Assembly (NCBI GenBank): GCA_964023205.1
Contig: OZ026833.1
Span: forward strand, 34,016,366-34,080,365
DNA from: Lutraria lutraria
Taxonomy: Eukaryota; Mollusca; Bivalvia; Venerida; Mactridae
Length of the DNA stretch: 64,000 bases
Direction of reading: 5' to 3'
Shown here: one piece after another, positions 44,783 to 59,700 of the stretch
How the letters are laid out: every line of letters starts with the position of its first letter
How positions within the stretch are numbered: the stretch's first letter is position 1
Program-made: the position numbers and the translations under genes
The notes under the pieces: model-generated
The model's input: only the letters and a program-made list of their open reading frames with translations
Told to the model about the DNA's origin: nothing
The model's database searches: none

Positions 44783-47700
44783 CTTTACAAGGAAATAACA
44801 TTTATTAAAATCAGTATTTAAAATTGCCTCTTCTTGACACAGTTCTTATTTCTTGCATAGTTTTGTATTATACTGACTTAACAAGTCTGGAAACATTATA
44901 AAAGCGAATCAGTAATAGTGGATACTTTACAGTGTTATGTGTAACGAACACTTCTTCACCTATCATTGACTTTACAAGAAAACAACATTTAAATTAGTAC
45001 TAAAAATGCCTTTTCTTGCCTATTTCCTTGCGTAGTTATGTATTATACTGACTAAAGAAATCTGGAAACATTATAAAAGTGAATCAGTAATATTGGGTAC
45101 TTTTCATTTATTGCAAGAGGTAACACAATATTCAAGGCTACTTAGATCTTGAGTACATGAATAAAGATTGCCATGTTCTTAAAGTCCAGTCTATTGCAAA
45201 AGGCCCGCAAGCCAAGTTATTATTTCCGAATATGAAATAAATCGTACATTAGTTAACTTATTAAAAGCGTGCATTATATGTATGTTGGATGCTCTTGCTT
45301 ACCTCATAATCCATCTCGAGTTTAGTTTTTCTAGTTGTGCTGTCATTGGTCAAACGGTCAGCATAATGAGAGTCGAACTCATGTAGAAGTATTGGAGTTG
45401 ACCTTAATACCAATGCTTCAACCATGATTCTATATACATATTTGTATTGCTCCTATATCAAGATATAGAGAATTGTACCATACAATATGAAATATTATGT
45501 ATTTGATTAAAATTGATTATAAGGCAGAACATATCAATATTAGTTAAGATAGGGTAAGTAAAGAGAAAATGATGGATTTTTAAACACATATTTAAAACAT
45601 TGATGTTTATTGTGACTAAATCTCTTTTCACACCAGTGGTACATGACATAACTCATTTAGGCACTAAACACTGAAGCATTATATAAGTCCAGGAATAATA
45701 AGTTCACTACATTCAATGAGTACAGCAACACCATTCAGGGGAACATATATTTCTGCATAATAATTCAATAGAGGATGGAACAGCTTATGTCAAACGTTTA
45801 ACATTCTTTAATGTTTGTTTCACTCCAGAAGAGAAGCTAAGAAAGAATTGCCAAACACAGTTGTTGGCATTAGTAAGTAACCCATAAGTTCTAGCAAAGT
45901 CAACAGACGACCTATACATGTATAATTCGTAAACGGCATACTATGTAAATTGGAAGTTAGATATGTATCATCTGGCATCAATTGCAAACATTTTGTACTA
46001 TTATCTGGAAATCTGTGCCTTTGACCATTTCAAACATGCCAAGTGAACAAAAGTTAAGTCACGAAAGCCCATTTTCATTTGAGTAAAAAATTACATTCCC
46101 AAAAATAACAGACCCAAATCAATTGTATTTAATAATACACATGTACCATATCAAGAGATTACAGCAAGGTTGAAATTGCAATACCAAATTCTAAATTGCA
46201 TAAAAAACCCAGAGAAATGGTTGACTTAATGGATATGTTCAGTTTGAGCAATAACTTATGTCTTTTGTGTGAAACAGTGGCAAGAACAGTCTGGGTTACG
46301 AATCTTAATCTTCTTACCTTCATCTGAACCATATTCACTCGTTGGTCCCTCAGAGTTCTCACACAGTTGTTTACATCCACATACCCTGTATCTATGCCTT
46401 GGTCATATAGGTAATCCAAGGCAATAAATGTACCAGTTCGTCCCACTCCAGCACTGTGAAGTACACGTTAATGATTTACATACAGTCTAGAACCGCGTGT
46501 ATCAGAACAAATTAAAACATGTACAGTGCAACCTCTGTAGAACAACACTATTTTGGAGTATTAAAATAAAGTTGTTTTTGAGAGGCGGTACTATAGAGAT
46601 TGTTATAATCGCGATCGTACAGTTGGGAAAATTATGCTGTTGTTGAAGGGATATTGTTGCCCAAAAGAGGGCAGATCTGGAGAGGTTGTACTGAAATCCC
46701 TGTTCGAAATGTAAACATTTAAAAAAATTAATCTTCGTAATGATATGTAGGTAATGTGGTTTTGACACACTGACCCAGCGTAAAATTAACACGAACTACT
46801 TTGGAACAACAAAAAAAGGACGATAACAATGACAGGCCAAAATTTGTAACCCTACACTTATGTACGATGAGTATTTCTCACTTATGGATATACCCGAGTA
46901 GTTACGGTTGGCAAACGGTAACCAAAATTACGCAAAAATATACAAAAAAGTTGAAAAGTTCATAGCTTATAAATAGATCTGCGTTTTCAAGTAAAAAACA
47001 ATTAACACTGTAAGAACATAGTTGAAATAAAATCATAATCGTAATGACTAATAGTAGTGCAATTTAAAAGAATGGTTGACGCAAATAAGACCAAATTCAC
47101 CAAAGTATTTCATGGTGCATGTCAACAATTATTCTTTAAGTCTTTGATATGTCGGGTGTAGGCGGTATTGTGGGGAACTTGAAGTTTTTATTATGCATAC
47201 TAATAATTTTTTAAGAATAATTTTATAGTTGTGCATCAACCAAACTCCAAACAAATGTTTTAAAATACCTGCAATGCACCAGCCATGGTTTTGTCTTGTC
47301 CTTGTCATGTTTTCTCACTTTTTGCCAGAAATGAAGTAAACTGCTCGTACTTCTAGGAATATCCTTGTCAGGCCAAGCTGTATAGATATAGTGTACTACT
47401 TCCTTTTGTGCGTCTGAACCCTATATGGACAATAACCCAACACGCAATGATAACACGATATAGCAGCCTTTATTGGTACATAGCGCACCATATCAAACTA
47501 AAGCCATACGGCTGGATTTGTTACAGTAATCCCACGTGCAATGCAAATAACAATCGCTATTATTGCAGAAATGAATATTAATGCAAAACGTACACAATAC
47601 GCCGTTTTTTTTTTTCATTTTAGTTGCAAGAAACAAACGCCAAGCAATTGTGGAACGTTTTGAAGCCTACCTTATGTAGTATAAATACTATATAGTAGTT

Positions 47701-50700
47701 AAATGTAAACAACATTGTTTAAAATATAATATAATGTATGTAAAGACGTACCAACTGATTGACGAAATCATATAAAGTGTTAATGCAAAAGGCATTTGGC
47801 CTCTCCGTGTTCATTTTTGGTTTTGTTCTAACTACGCTTGCAGTTAAAGGACGAAAAGAAAAACGCATGATGCTATTGGCGCTTTTGATCATTTACGAGT
47901 GTTTAAAGCCCCATTAGCTTTTTGTATGTTAAAACTATTATTGGAATAATCATAACTGGAAAGAAGTCTTATCACCGAAACTAACTTTTACTTGTAATAA
48001 AAACATTCCAAAATTGTCTCAAAAAGTTTTTTAATCACGACGTACACTGGCAGTATTTTTCAATGACATGACAAATTTAGGCATCCGTCAACAATTTACG
48101 TGATGTGGCTAAAGAAATGTAGATATTGTTTAAGAGCAAAAAAAATATTACTTATATTTTACTATCATTTTATGTATTGTTCTGTATTACAAAATTTAAA
48201 AAGCTAATGTGCTTTAATGTGTAGAGCATGAAGAAATATCTTACTTCATAGGATATTTTGAAACGTCTAACGCTGAATTCCGCAAACTCTTCCTCTGTTT
48301 CTGTAAACACGGTAACCTTCCCATATGCTTTACTACCACCGACTGGTACCCAATATTGTAGACATTTCATCTGGTGAACAATGAAAGTAAATTCGATCAA
48401 AAATAGGTTTTAAATGGTATGACATCGCTTGTATTATTCAGGCCGATCGACATCACAATCGACTCATTGCATTGTGCATCATTGTATTGTGTATTCATTT
48501 TGTAATGGTTCCACGATTTTGAAATGAAATTACTTACACACAAACCATTGTACATAAGATATGGATTTTATAGTACATTGAATTATGCAGCCTTTACATA
48601 AGTTTTAGTATACAAACAGGACTTTGATACACACTTTTGTGTGCTCCACAAGATTGGTAACCATAGCAATTAAATGAACGTCATTTTCCCATATCATCCT
48701 CCAAAAATCTTCGATGTTGTTCACAGTTGGCCCTACAATACAAAATGATAATGATACTTAGGCGTAAATATCTTTTTTTTACAAATTGAAATACAATACA
48801 ATTGCATAGATTTATGCACATTATCTTTTTAATCATCTGTATTATTGTCCATCTGTGTAAATCGACCAAACAGGTGTTATACTTGTTTCAAATAAAATGC
48901 ACTTCATATTTTTGTGCTTGCATACCACTTATTATTTGTTTCAGTGTAAAACATATAAACAGGGTACATATATTACAGACAATAGATTGCCAAAAACATA
49001 TTTACATGTATATACAGACGTAAAAATACTGCATTGAATATATAGAACTAGCTAATTTGATTATAAAAAAAAATGAATTGAAGGTTGAAAATAAAACCAA
49101 TGATATACTCGTGTAACACTTTACCTTGTGCCGCAATATAGGCCCGATCCTTTTTGTAGCCCTGAAAAATATTATGGGTGTTTATAAATAGCTTGTCATT
49201 GTTGAAGTTAAGTACATTATTTTGTTTGTCCTTGACAGTTGATACACATTTGTTATAATCGTAAGGGTCACTTGGGTATATCATGAACTTCAAGTCTAAC
49301 ATACTAGTAACTGTTGACAATAATAAGAAATACAGACCTTATTGGCTTAACTGACAGACGGCTGGCCGGACAGATGTTTCGTCTTGTAGTGCTATCCAAC
49401 AAGTTGAAATAACTAATATACAGAAATATTTACCAGGCAATCCTGACATGTTAAACTGTAGTCTACTAGCCACCATGCATATATACAGACCAGACCACCA
49501 GACCGTTCAACCAATGTCATCGGAGGGACAGACAAACGTGCAGGCAAATAAATATATGAAATAGCTAAATATGTATAAGATGTGTTTGAACTTTCACCTT
49601 AATGTATGAAGCATTAATGTAGTCTGTCTGTGGATCGGATGCTAATTTTTCCAGTTTCACTCGTGAGTGATCATCTGAAAGGCAAGTTATATCAAATTTT
49701 GTTAAATGAAATGAGAAAATTTTGCGATACAATCCTGAAACAACATTTGTGACGAAAACAGTATATTAAATGAAACACGAATTTTGGCAATGAAATGTAA
49801 ATCATATATTATTTAAACTAATATAAACTTCTAACGACATGTAGAACATTGTTTTAACTCAAGCATTAACAATATTTGGAAATGATCGTGTAACTCAACT
49901 TATTCTATCCCCCGTCTTAAAAGTCAACCATTTACGAGGTTTGCAACATTATCACACGAAGTAACGTGTAATAATCATATCCAAACATAAGTGAAAAAAT
50001 GTAATAAATACTATTAACTACTGTAACAGTATTTCTAATCAGAGAAATATTCAAAATTGGGCCCTGGATGTTTCGTTGTGTTTTTTATATTTAGTACTAA
50101 ACCGGATTGATATAATTATACTATTATATATTGTCCATGAGGACATTGTTCATTGACTTCAGATATTCTTGTTACATACATGCATACATCGCCTTGTATC
50201 TATTTTTGCCCATATTTTCTGGTCTTCTTGCATCTAGAACAGGATATTGTAATCCATAAGGAATGTCCTGCCAACAAAAAAGCACATTATTATGTGTACC
50301 CCATCTTTGTGTTATGGAAACTTATATGATTTTTTATGTTATATGTTTAATGAAAATGAAACATCGTCAATTTGTTTTGATACACTTAATATCATGTATT
50401 GAATATTTTAAAATCTCTCCGTCATTTAATAAATAAACGACATTTTCACATATAACAGTGTTGTACTTTTTACATTTAACACTAATGAACTCACATCTAA
50501 TGATTTAGTGGCTTTGAAGTTAGGAACATAATTAGGTATAGGGAATGGGAATGCAAAAGTCAAAAGCACATAATTAGTATACACGTATAATGATGAGAAT
50601 AATAAGCATAATGACTTTGAACGAACAAATCTAATAAATACAGGTCTTCAGCTTTTGTAGAGTAGGCTTATATTTTGATTAATTGTCCAATATTAATATT

Positions 50701-53700
50701 CTTTCTCAATAGAAAAAAACATGACTGAAACACAACTGAACGATTAGCAGGCGGTAAATCGACCAATACATTGTTGCAAACAATGAACCTACGTTCAAAA
50801 CAAATTCTAAAGGAAATAAAGCCCACCTGGAATTCGTTTTCAAAGAAGTTTTCCTTAGCAAGTCCTAACTTGACATATCTTGCGAGCTCATTCACTCTGA
50901 TTGCCTGAGCAGTCTGATGACGAACAATGTCATCGCCGAATTGGTAATAACCTTCTCCTCTGTTGTCATTTGCTTCATTTTTCATCTGTATATCTGAAAG
51001 TAGAGTTTGCTAAACATTGATGTATGATTCAGTTTTCCATTAGGTCTATTGAATACAAAAAAGTTTAATGAAAACGCAGCATGCAACAATGCTGGGTCTC
51101 TTGATTTCGCGCTTGTATTTTCTGTCAGATGAATAAATGCGGTATTCCCGTAGTTGAAAGCTTGATATATATAAAAGTAGATCCCCCTAATCAAAAACAG
51201 TTTCAATATAATGTGATACAATACCGTCAGATGTGTCAGACGTCCTCAATAAGCAAGTAGAGTTTTCATAAATGTTGGTGTCTTTTTTGGAGCTAGACCT
51301 TCTACTTCTTGACTCTGAAAAAGATGACAGCCACATTTCAATAGGAAAAGAATATTCAAGATTTGATACACTTCAAGATACTAGAGGCTTTTTACTAAAT
51401 ACCGTTTGTTTTTGTTGAAAACTGTTACCAGTACCAGTATCTTAAAGCGACTTGAACACTATCAAATCATTTATTCTTTTTTGAATATTAAAGTGTGTAA
51501 GGAAAACGTGAATATAATGATACAAGCGTATTACATAGAGTGAACGGGTAATAATCATGTGATAATAATAATCTATTATGTATCTAAGTACCGGCACCAT
51601 CACTTGAAACGTTGGTCCAATTCTTTTCTTTTCCTTCAAGTAAGTCGTCATTGCTTTGGTTCTTTGAGCTGAAAAAAAATAGATCGTATTAAGCTTTATA
51701 AACACGGATTTAGTTGCGACAATGTTAGCGAAAACCAGACGTAGTTCATCTATTTATTATTAATATTCAATTTCTTTATCCCCTTGCCAATCAACACCAT
51801 GCACAACGCCTCTGTATTGCTTAATAAATCGAATACAAAAATACATCACAGCTGAGAACCAAGTCAAGATTTAACACTCGTAGACTGTGATTTTAGGGAC
51901 AGCGGCACCGAAACTGACATTTTTTTTTAACTTTACGTCAGAAACTCCTTTTGTTTTGTAGATATTAAAATAATTCAAGCAATATCAGAGATATGTTTTT
52001 TTCATAAATTTATTGTAACATATTAATATACAAATTGTACTTAGATCTGGAATGCATGTCACATATCTAACACATATTATATTGATATGTTTTAAATCCA
52101 TTGTTCTGAATGGTCAGATTCATACATTAAGCAGATTATCAACATATATATAAACGACAAAATATCCTTGAGACGTATCTTAAGATTTTATGATTTTATT
52201 TTTCCGACTTACTTTTGCGATGAGTTAGAACCTATTTTAGTTCAATACCACTAACATACATTTACAACAGACCGATAAAACAATTTGTTGAGTGACTGAG
52301 TGGTTTAAATGTCATCCACATTCCGGTCCATGTATTCATTCCAGTCTCAGGATTTAAACTGAATGACAAGTACCAAAATACATTAATTTGTCTTTGGACT
52401 TCAGTTGATACTCAATTTTAAATCGGGTTAAAATCTAACATCTAATCGCAGTTCTTACTCCAATATTTCAAAATTTAATGTTTCGTTATCTAAGTTACGG
52501 CTCTAAAGATATAACATTGAAACAACAACTTACGCAGACTGCTTTCTACGTCGTAAAATCAACACAACCACAACTACTACTATTGCTATGACAACGACGG
52601 CTGCTATTGCTCCTACTATTGCTGCCACTGGAACTGAAGATTCGTCTTCTTCTACCAAAAAGTAACATTATGTGAAGTGTATTCAGTGTCGTGGATAGTT
52701 TTTTTATTTATATTATTGTTTAGAATTATCCAGATTCATCGAGTGAACATCTGAGCTAAACCTTTACAATAACTATGACATACATAATGAAGCTCACATT
52801 GCATGTGTAATGTATCGGTAATTTTAAGCATTCATATTTACGCACATACACTGAACATTCATTCTCAAAATTTAGAACATCTCATTATGGGAACCACTGA
52901 TCTATCAATATGCCCTAATATATATCAACATGAATATGGGACCAATTAAATACTTAAACCGATTTATTTGGTCCAAAGGATTCCCCAATATAATATCAAG
53001 CGTTTACTGGATAATTAATTCTTATTGTAGGTGAAACAAGAGGGCCGCAAGCGGTGCCAACATTCGTCTATTCACCGCCTCAGTGAGATCTATCCACCTA
53101 TGGAATTTCAGATTGCTACCTCTTAAAGATTCTGAGTTATAACTTATGAGCCACAATTTTACGTTTAAGATTTTGCACAGACGCAGACGACACTGATGCA
53201 CATGACACAGTGAACACAATAGCTCGACTTTTTCTGCGACAACAGCCGGGCTAGAAAATCATTTTGCTGACCTACATCAAGATTCGAATAACGAGCATTA
53301 TCTATTAGACTTTCGATTGTGTCACCACTATAAGTACATTCTAAAGTGCCTCCATGGTAGAGTAGCTGTTAGTCCCTGACTAGTGATTATTAGACCTACA
53401 CCGCTGTGAGTTCGAATCCGGTCTGAGACCACTTTGAATGCGAGGAAGTTGTCCTGCTAGTTTACATAAGGTTGGTAGTTATACCTTGGAATCCATTTAG
53501 GATCTTTCTCCATCGTTTCAGCTGTAAAAATTCACAATTACCAAGGTTGGTGATCCTACATTAAACCCCAGATAAAAAAGAAGCATATTCTGACATAGTC
53601 TTCAAACGAAACTTAGTTGCATATATATCACGATGCAATAAACCTTATTCCATGATTTATGTTGGTTTACAAATATATACAAGTACGTACTTATCTGACT

Positions 53701-56700
53701 GGCACACAAACTTCCTTCATATCCCGCGGCGCAACCTGCTATACAGCTACCATCAATCTTATCACAGGCAGCCCCTTCTTTGCAGTTGCCACATTTACTC
53801 AAACAGCCATCTCCATGAGTACCGTCGTCACATTCTGTCAATTAATTAAATACTTTTTTTAGCAATCATTAATCAAACATATCCTACACAATAAAACTGC
53901 CCTCGATTGAATGTTCTGTCCGACGTTGCAAATGAACTGGCTCAAATCAAAAGCATTGAAATGGATGTTAATGTGTCGTAATTGTCTAAACACGCTTAAA
54001 CGTAAAGAAATATTGTTTACAAAGATTTAATATCATACTTTCGTACCAAGCAACAAAAATCTAGCCAAACGCGCAAAACAGCGTTCTATTGCGATAAACA
54101 CTGTAACCCTTTACCGACTTCACTCATGGTTTAGTTTTTTATGTCTATAAATCGGTGAAACCTGATATGGCCAAACAGCTAGTCACGCTACTTAAATTGA
54201 AATTCATGATGATGCTGTGTAACATACTATTGTGACAAGTGTGGCCCTGCCAACCAGCTGTACAACTGCACGACCCATTCTCTTTGTTACAAGTGTCCTC
54301 ACAGTGGTCGCTACACTGTAGTTTGCAGTGAATTCCATAGAATCCTACATTACATTCTGAATAATATATCATTAAATGTCTACTCATGTGTCGTGAATTA
54401 CGTCAATGATAGTTGATCATCAATGATTGGCATGAAATTACCCAACACTTAAATTTAAACAGTTTATCTTTCCTTATTACCATTTCCCCGAACTACCGTT
54501 CAATTTGCGTCATAGTACGAATCCAAGACATGCATTATTTATACCAAAGGACTGGAAATATTTCCTATAAAGGCAGTATCAAATTAGAAAGAGATAACGG
54601 GTTCAGTATTTACTGAAAATATGTTATAAGTATACTAGGTATTAAATTATGTTTGATGCATATACACAATGTTTGTTACAGTCAAAAATGATCTTTGAAC
54701 AAACAATAAGAAAGGAAAAAGATATAGTAAAGTACGAACTTTACGGATGACCCTCGTATAGTGAAGTATAGATACTTAGTCTATAAGTTCTAGAATAGAT
54801 AGAGCGCGAGTAAGTAAATGTTACTGTAGTTCCAATCCGACAGAATCCGAAATGGTATATATTTTGTAACATATGATACTTATTAATACTAATATTAAAG
54901 ATAAGGGTAACACAATTAATTTACAAGAAACAAAGTAATAATGCTAACATTATATTCCATGTAATTTTGACAATATTGTAATGATCTTTTTAAAAACATC
55001 ATTTCTAATTGAATACATCACTGTATTTATCAGATTAACAAAGCATGAATTAGATTCACAGATATGAATGACTACAGTAAATGTCTAACTGAATTTGCTT
55101 AAAAAGTTACGTTTATACTGTCTAAGCAAAGTCTCAGCTCGTTTTCTCGAATTGAACAAAATCTTGCAATTACCCGTGTTACAGTCGGGTCCCATCCATC
55201 CATATTCACATTGTGAACACGAACCATTAGCCTTATCACACGGATTCAAACAACGCTGATTACAATATTGTTCACAACCACTTCCATATTTGCCATCATC
55301 ACATTCTTTAATAGATAATTCATAAAATAAAAATTATCGTTGCAGAACACAATTTGTATCTGTATAGTTTGAAGCGAGACGAGAGTTTGTGATTGAAGTA
55401 AGTTGCTTTCATACGTGAAAAGATATGATTATAAGAAGTCATAGATAAGGTAAGTTTTAAACGTCAAGCAGTTTCCTGAAATTCTTAAGATTATGTGTTG
55501 TGGACTTATTAAGTGTTAGAAATGAAAGAAACTAAGAATTATTTAGAAGAACCAAATGCACAAGTAAAGAAACCATCACGATTTGCAAGGAAAAACCACA
55601 TGCAAACATGTCACTCGTGTGTCAATCAGTTCTCGGTAAAAATATACTTTATACGTATTATATCAACCAACTACTCCTTCAGACTCAACTTCAAGCTTTT
55701 GTTGTACAACATGGAAACTGGTACGTGATAATAAACAGATGATACTTGATATTTATAAGTGTCACGTGAAAAACTGACACACGTAAAAGGCCTTTGATAA
55801 CTGATCGAGATAAGTGTCACATGATGTGTAATTTTGTATACCTTCATCACAATAGTCTCCTTTCCAGCCAGCTACACAGTCCTTACATGTACCATTGACA
55901 TGGTCACAGATGTCGATACATTGAGTATTACATGTCTGGCTACACTTGTCACCGTAGGTTTTGTCAGTACATTCTATAACAAGTACGTACACACATTCAT
56001 ACTGCATATTGTAAATTATCCTTAAAATTCAAAGTTAAATGACTTTGCCATAAAAACATTATTTAAAAGTTGTTAAACTAGCGCCTGTTGTTTTGCGTTG
56101 AAACCAAGGCAAATCGAATAAGACCATATATTGCTTTCTAAGGAACATAGTACATATGATTAGTGACACATGATCTAGTATTATCAGACATTAAATAAGC
56201 CCTAGGACTTCAGATATAAGTTCGCAATAGATACCGTTGTAAAAGAGGTTGGCAATCTGGGAAAAACAACAAACTAATGATATGGTTATATGAAAAGAAA
56301 CAACCGGTTACACGATCGAACATTTTAAACAGGATCAACGGATATTTGTTAAGAAGACTTATATGTACGATTAAAGAAGCTATAACGTATTCCAAGGAAA
56401 AGGCACAGACAAAGAATTACAAAAGTATATAATCAGTCAGCTCTCGGTAAGTTATAATTTTATAATTATGTTATACGTATTGAATAAATCAATGTTACTT
56501 TGCCTTGCTAAAATATAACGTTTTATTGTGTAATATGAAAACTGGTACGTGATAATTATCACAGGATAATTGACATATAAGTACCCCATGACTATGGACA
56601 TATGCTATTGATATTTTATCTGTCACGTGATATTTATAATGTTGAATACCTTCATGGCAATAGTCTCCTTTCCAGCCAGCTGTACAGTTCTTACATGTAC

Positions 56701-59700
56701 CATTGACATGGTTACAAATGTCGATACATTGAGTATTACATCTCTGGCTACACTTGTCACCATATGTATTGTCAGGACATTCTAAAACAAGTACGTACAC
56801 AAATTCATACTTCATATTGTAAATTATTCTCAAAATTCACGAGGTTAATGACTTAGCCATAAAAACGTTATTAAAAAGTTGTTTAATTGGCGCTTGTTAT
56901 TTTGCGTTGAAACCAAGGCAAATAAGACCATATATTGCTTTCTAAGGAACATATTACATATGATTAGTGACACATGATCTAGTATTATTAGATATTAAAT
57001 AAACCCTAGGACTCTTCAGATATAAGTTCGCAATAGATACCGTTGTATAATGAGGTTAGCAATCGGGGAAAAAACAACAAAATAATGATAAAGTTAAATC
57101 AGTTACACGATCGAAAATTTTAAACAGGAAAAACGGATATTTGCTAAGAAGACCCATATGTACGATTAAAGAAGCCATAATGTAGTCCGAGGAAAAGCCA
57201 CAAACAAAGAATTACAAAAGTATATCAAAAGTCAGCTCTCGATAAGTTATAATTTTATAATTATGTTATACGTATTGAATAAATCAACGTTTCTTTGCCT
57301 TGCTAAAGAATAACGTTTTATTGTGTAATATGAAAACTGGTACGTGATAATTATCACAGGATGATTGACATATAAGTGCCCCATGACTATGGACATATGC
57401 TATTGATATTTTATCTATCACGTGGAAACTGACATGTATTATGCGTCACGTGATATATACAATAATGTATACCTTCCTCACAAAAGTCTCCTTTCCAGCC
57501 AGTTGCGCAATTATTACATGCACCATTGACATGGTTACATACGTCTATACATTGAGTATTACATGTCTGGCTACACTTGTCACCATATGTATTGTCAGGA
57601 CACACTACAACATGTTGGTACACAAATTCATACTGCATATTGTAAATTATCCTTAAAATTCATAAGTAATAATGACTTTGCCATAAACGCTGTGTTAATT
57701 TTTTTACTGGCACCTGTGATAATTATCACAGTATGACAAATAAGTGCTCCATGATGATGGACATAATTATGCTGTTGATATTATATCTGTCACGTGGAAA
57801 CTGACACGTGTTATGCGCCACGTGATATATATAATGTTGAATACTTTCATGACAAAAGTCACCTATCCAGCCAGCTACACAGTTCTTACATGTACCATTG
57901 ACATGGTTACAGACGTCGATACATTGAGTATTACATGTCAGGCTACACTTGGTACCGTAGGTTTTGTCAGGACATACTGTAACATGAACGTACACACATT
58001 CATACTGCTTATCTTCACCGTTAAACATTGGTCTTACATTGGTGACATAGTTTACAGTCTGGGTTTCTCTACATCCAATATGAATATGTATTACTAATAT
58101 ATCTTGAAATGCAACAAAATGTGCTCCAGTTGTCAAAAAAATGATATATAAGTATTAAATAAAATTAACATTATGTCACATTATAACTCATTATCAAGCG
58201 TTCTATTGTGTCACTAGAAAATTTGTTCTAGGCAATTTTTTATTAACATACAATAACTGACAGGTAGGATGTGTTACATGATATTGTAATACCCCAGTGT
58301 TTCGCACATGCCGGTCTAGTCAGATATTTGTTTTCTTTGCCTCGGATCCTTTTTACAACGATTTGTGCGTAATTTATCTTATGTCATGTTAGGATTTATT
58401 ATTCGTTCATTCCTGTAACTGAGTTAAACCTCATTACAAGTACACTTTACCTGTATATTTATGTTACAAATCCAATATCTACTAAGTTTATCGCTTCATG
58501 TACACTTTGGCAGCATCTGCTCGCCATGTTTATTTGACCCAGATGTTTTGTGTATTTGACCTTTCGAAGGGTTTTGTGGGTAGTTAATTACATTGCCAAC
58601 TGTCAGACGATAACTCTATACGATAACTTTATTTTTGTGATCATCACTAAAACTTCACATTTCTCACTTTGAACGTAAGCATACGTTACTTTTTATATAA
58701 ATCTACCTCGTAGATGTTTTTCTCATGTTTATTTATTAGATTTTAACTTTAAAACTTATCTTAGTAGAATGTTAGCTACGTAACCGCACAGAGACGTTGG
58801 TGCGGTCTTGTGCGTTCTTTGTGTGGTCCAGTGCAGCACTGTGCGTTACGCGCAGTCTGGTGCGGTCTAGTGCAGTTTCCAACGTAAACTGCACAATAAT
58901 TGTTGTGCAGTATGAGACTGCACAGTTGTTTTGGTGCACTGCACAACGTCTTTTGGTGCACTATATAAGGCACGCTCCGGTTAACTCCAGGTTTCCATTT
59001 CATTAGCATAGGTGCGCTTCATAATTATTTTTCTTAAACATTTTTGTTGATTACTTACTAGTATTAGAAGAAAATTGAATAATACTAATAATATTTTTAA
59101 GCAAGTTTAATAGTTTTTAGGATACTTGAGTATGAAATTGTCTAAATTATTTGTTGATTCTAAATTGATTGAGTTTTAATGATTTACTGTGCAGGTATTT
59201 GACAGATGTGTACATTATTGAGTTATTATTTTCTTAAACTTTATATTAAATTGTTGATATTTAATTATATAGTTGATGAATTACTGAATTATTACTGAAT
59301 ATGTTATGAACATATAAACACTGAAATGATGATGAAGTAATAATATCAATAAATATAAGAAACTTTATTTCATCTTGGGTTTTCTTTGTTATTGTATGTT
59401 ATATTATTTAAAGTAGACTTCAAGTTAAGTTAATTAAGTGGCCAGAGACCATATCATTTTCTAATATTATTCATAAATATACAACAAACTTACTGGACGG
59501 AAAAATACACAACACAGAAACATATATAAGGAAACCGCTCGGCACGTGACAATATTATAAGGTTGTATACCTTCACTACAGAAGCCACCTTTCCAGCCAG
59601 CTGCACAGCTCTGACATGTACCATCGACATGGTTACATACGTCGATACATTGAGTATTACATGTCTGGCTACACTTATCACCGTAGGTTTTGTCAGGACA

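Noticed and set aside
48635..48640. Ending the D1 exon one base later (phase 1)
   Set aside because: GTGTGT at the phase-0 position is the only GT donor there, and it joins in frame to ATGAAATGTC of the next exon.
57744..58097. 117-codon plus-strand frame and similar frames at 55834 and 57441
   Set aside because: Antisense shadows of the duplicated EGF exons.
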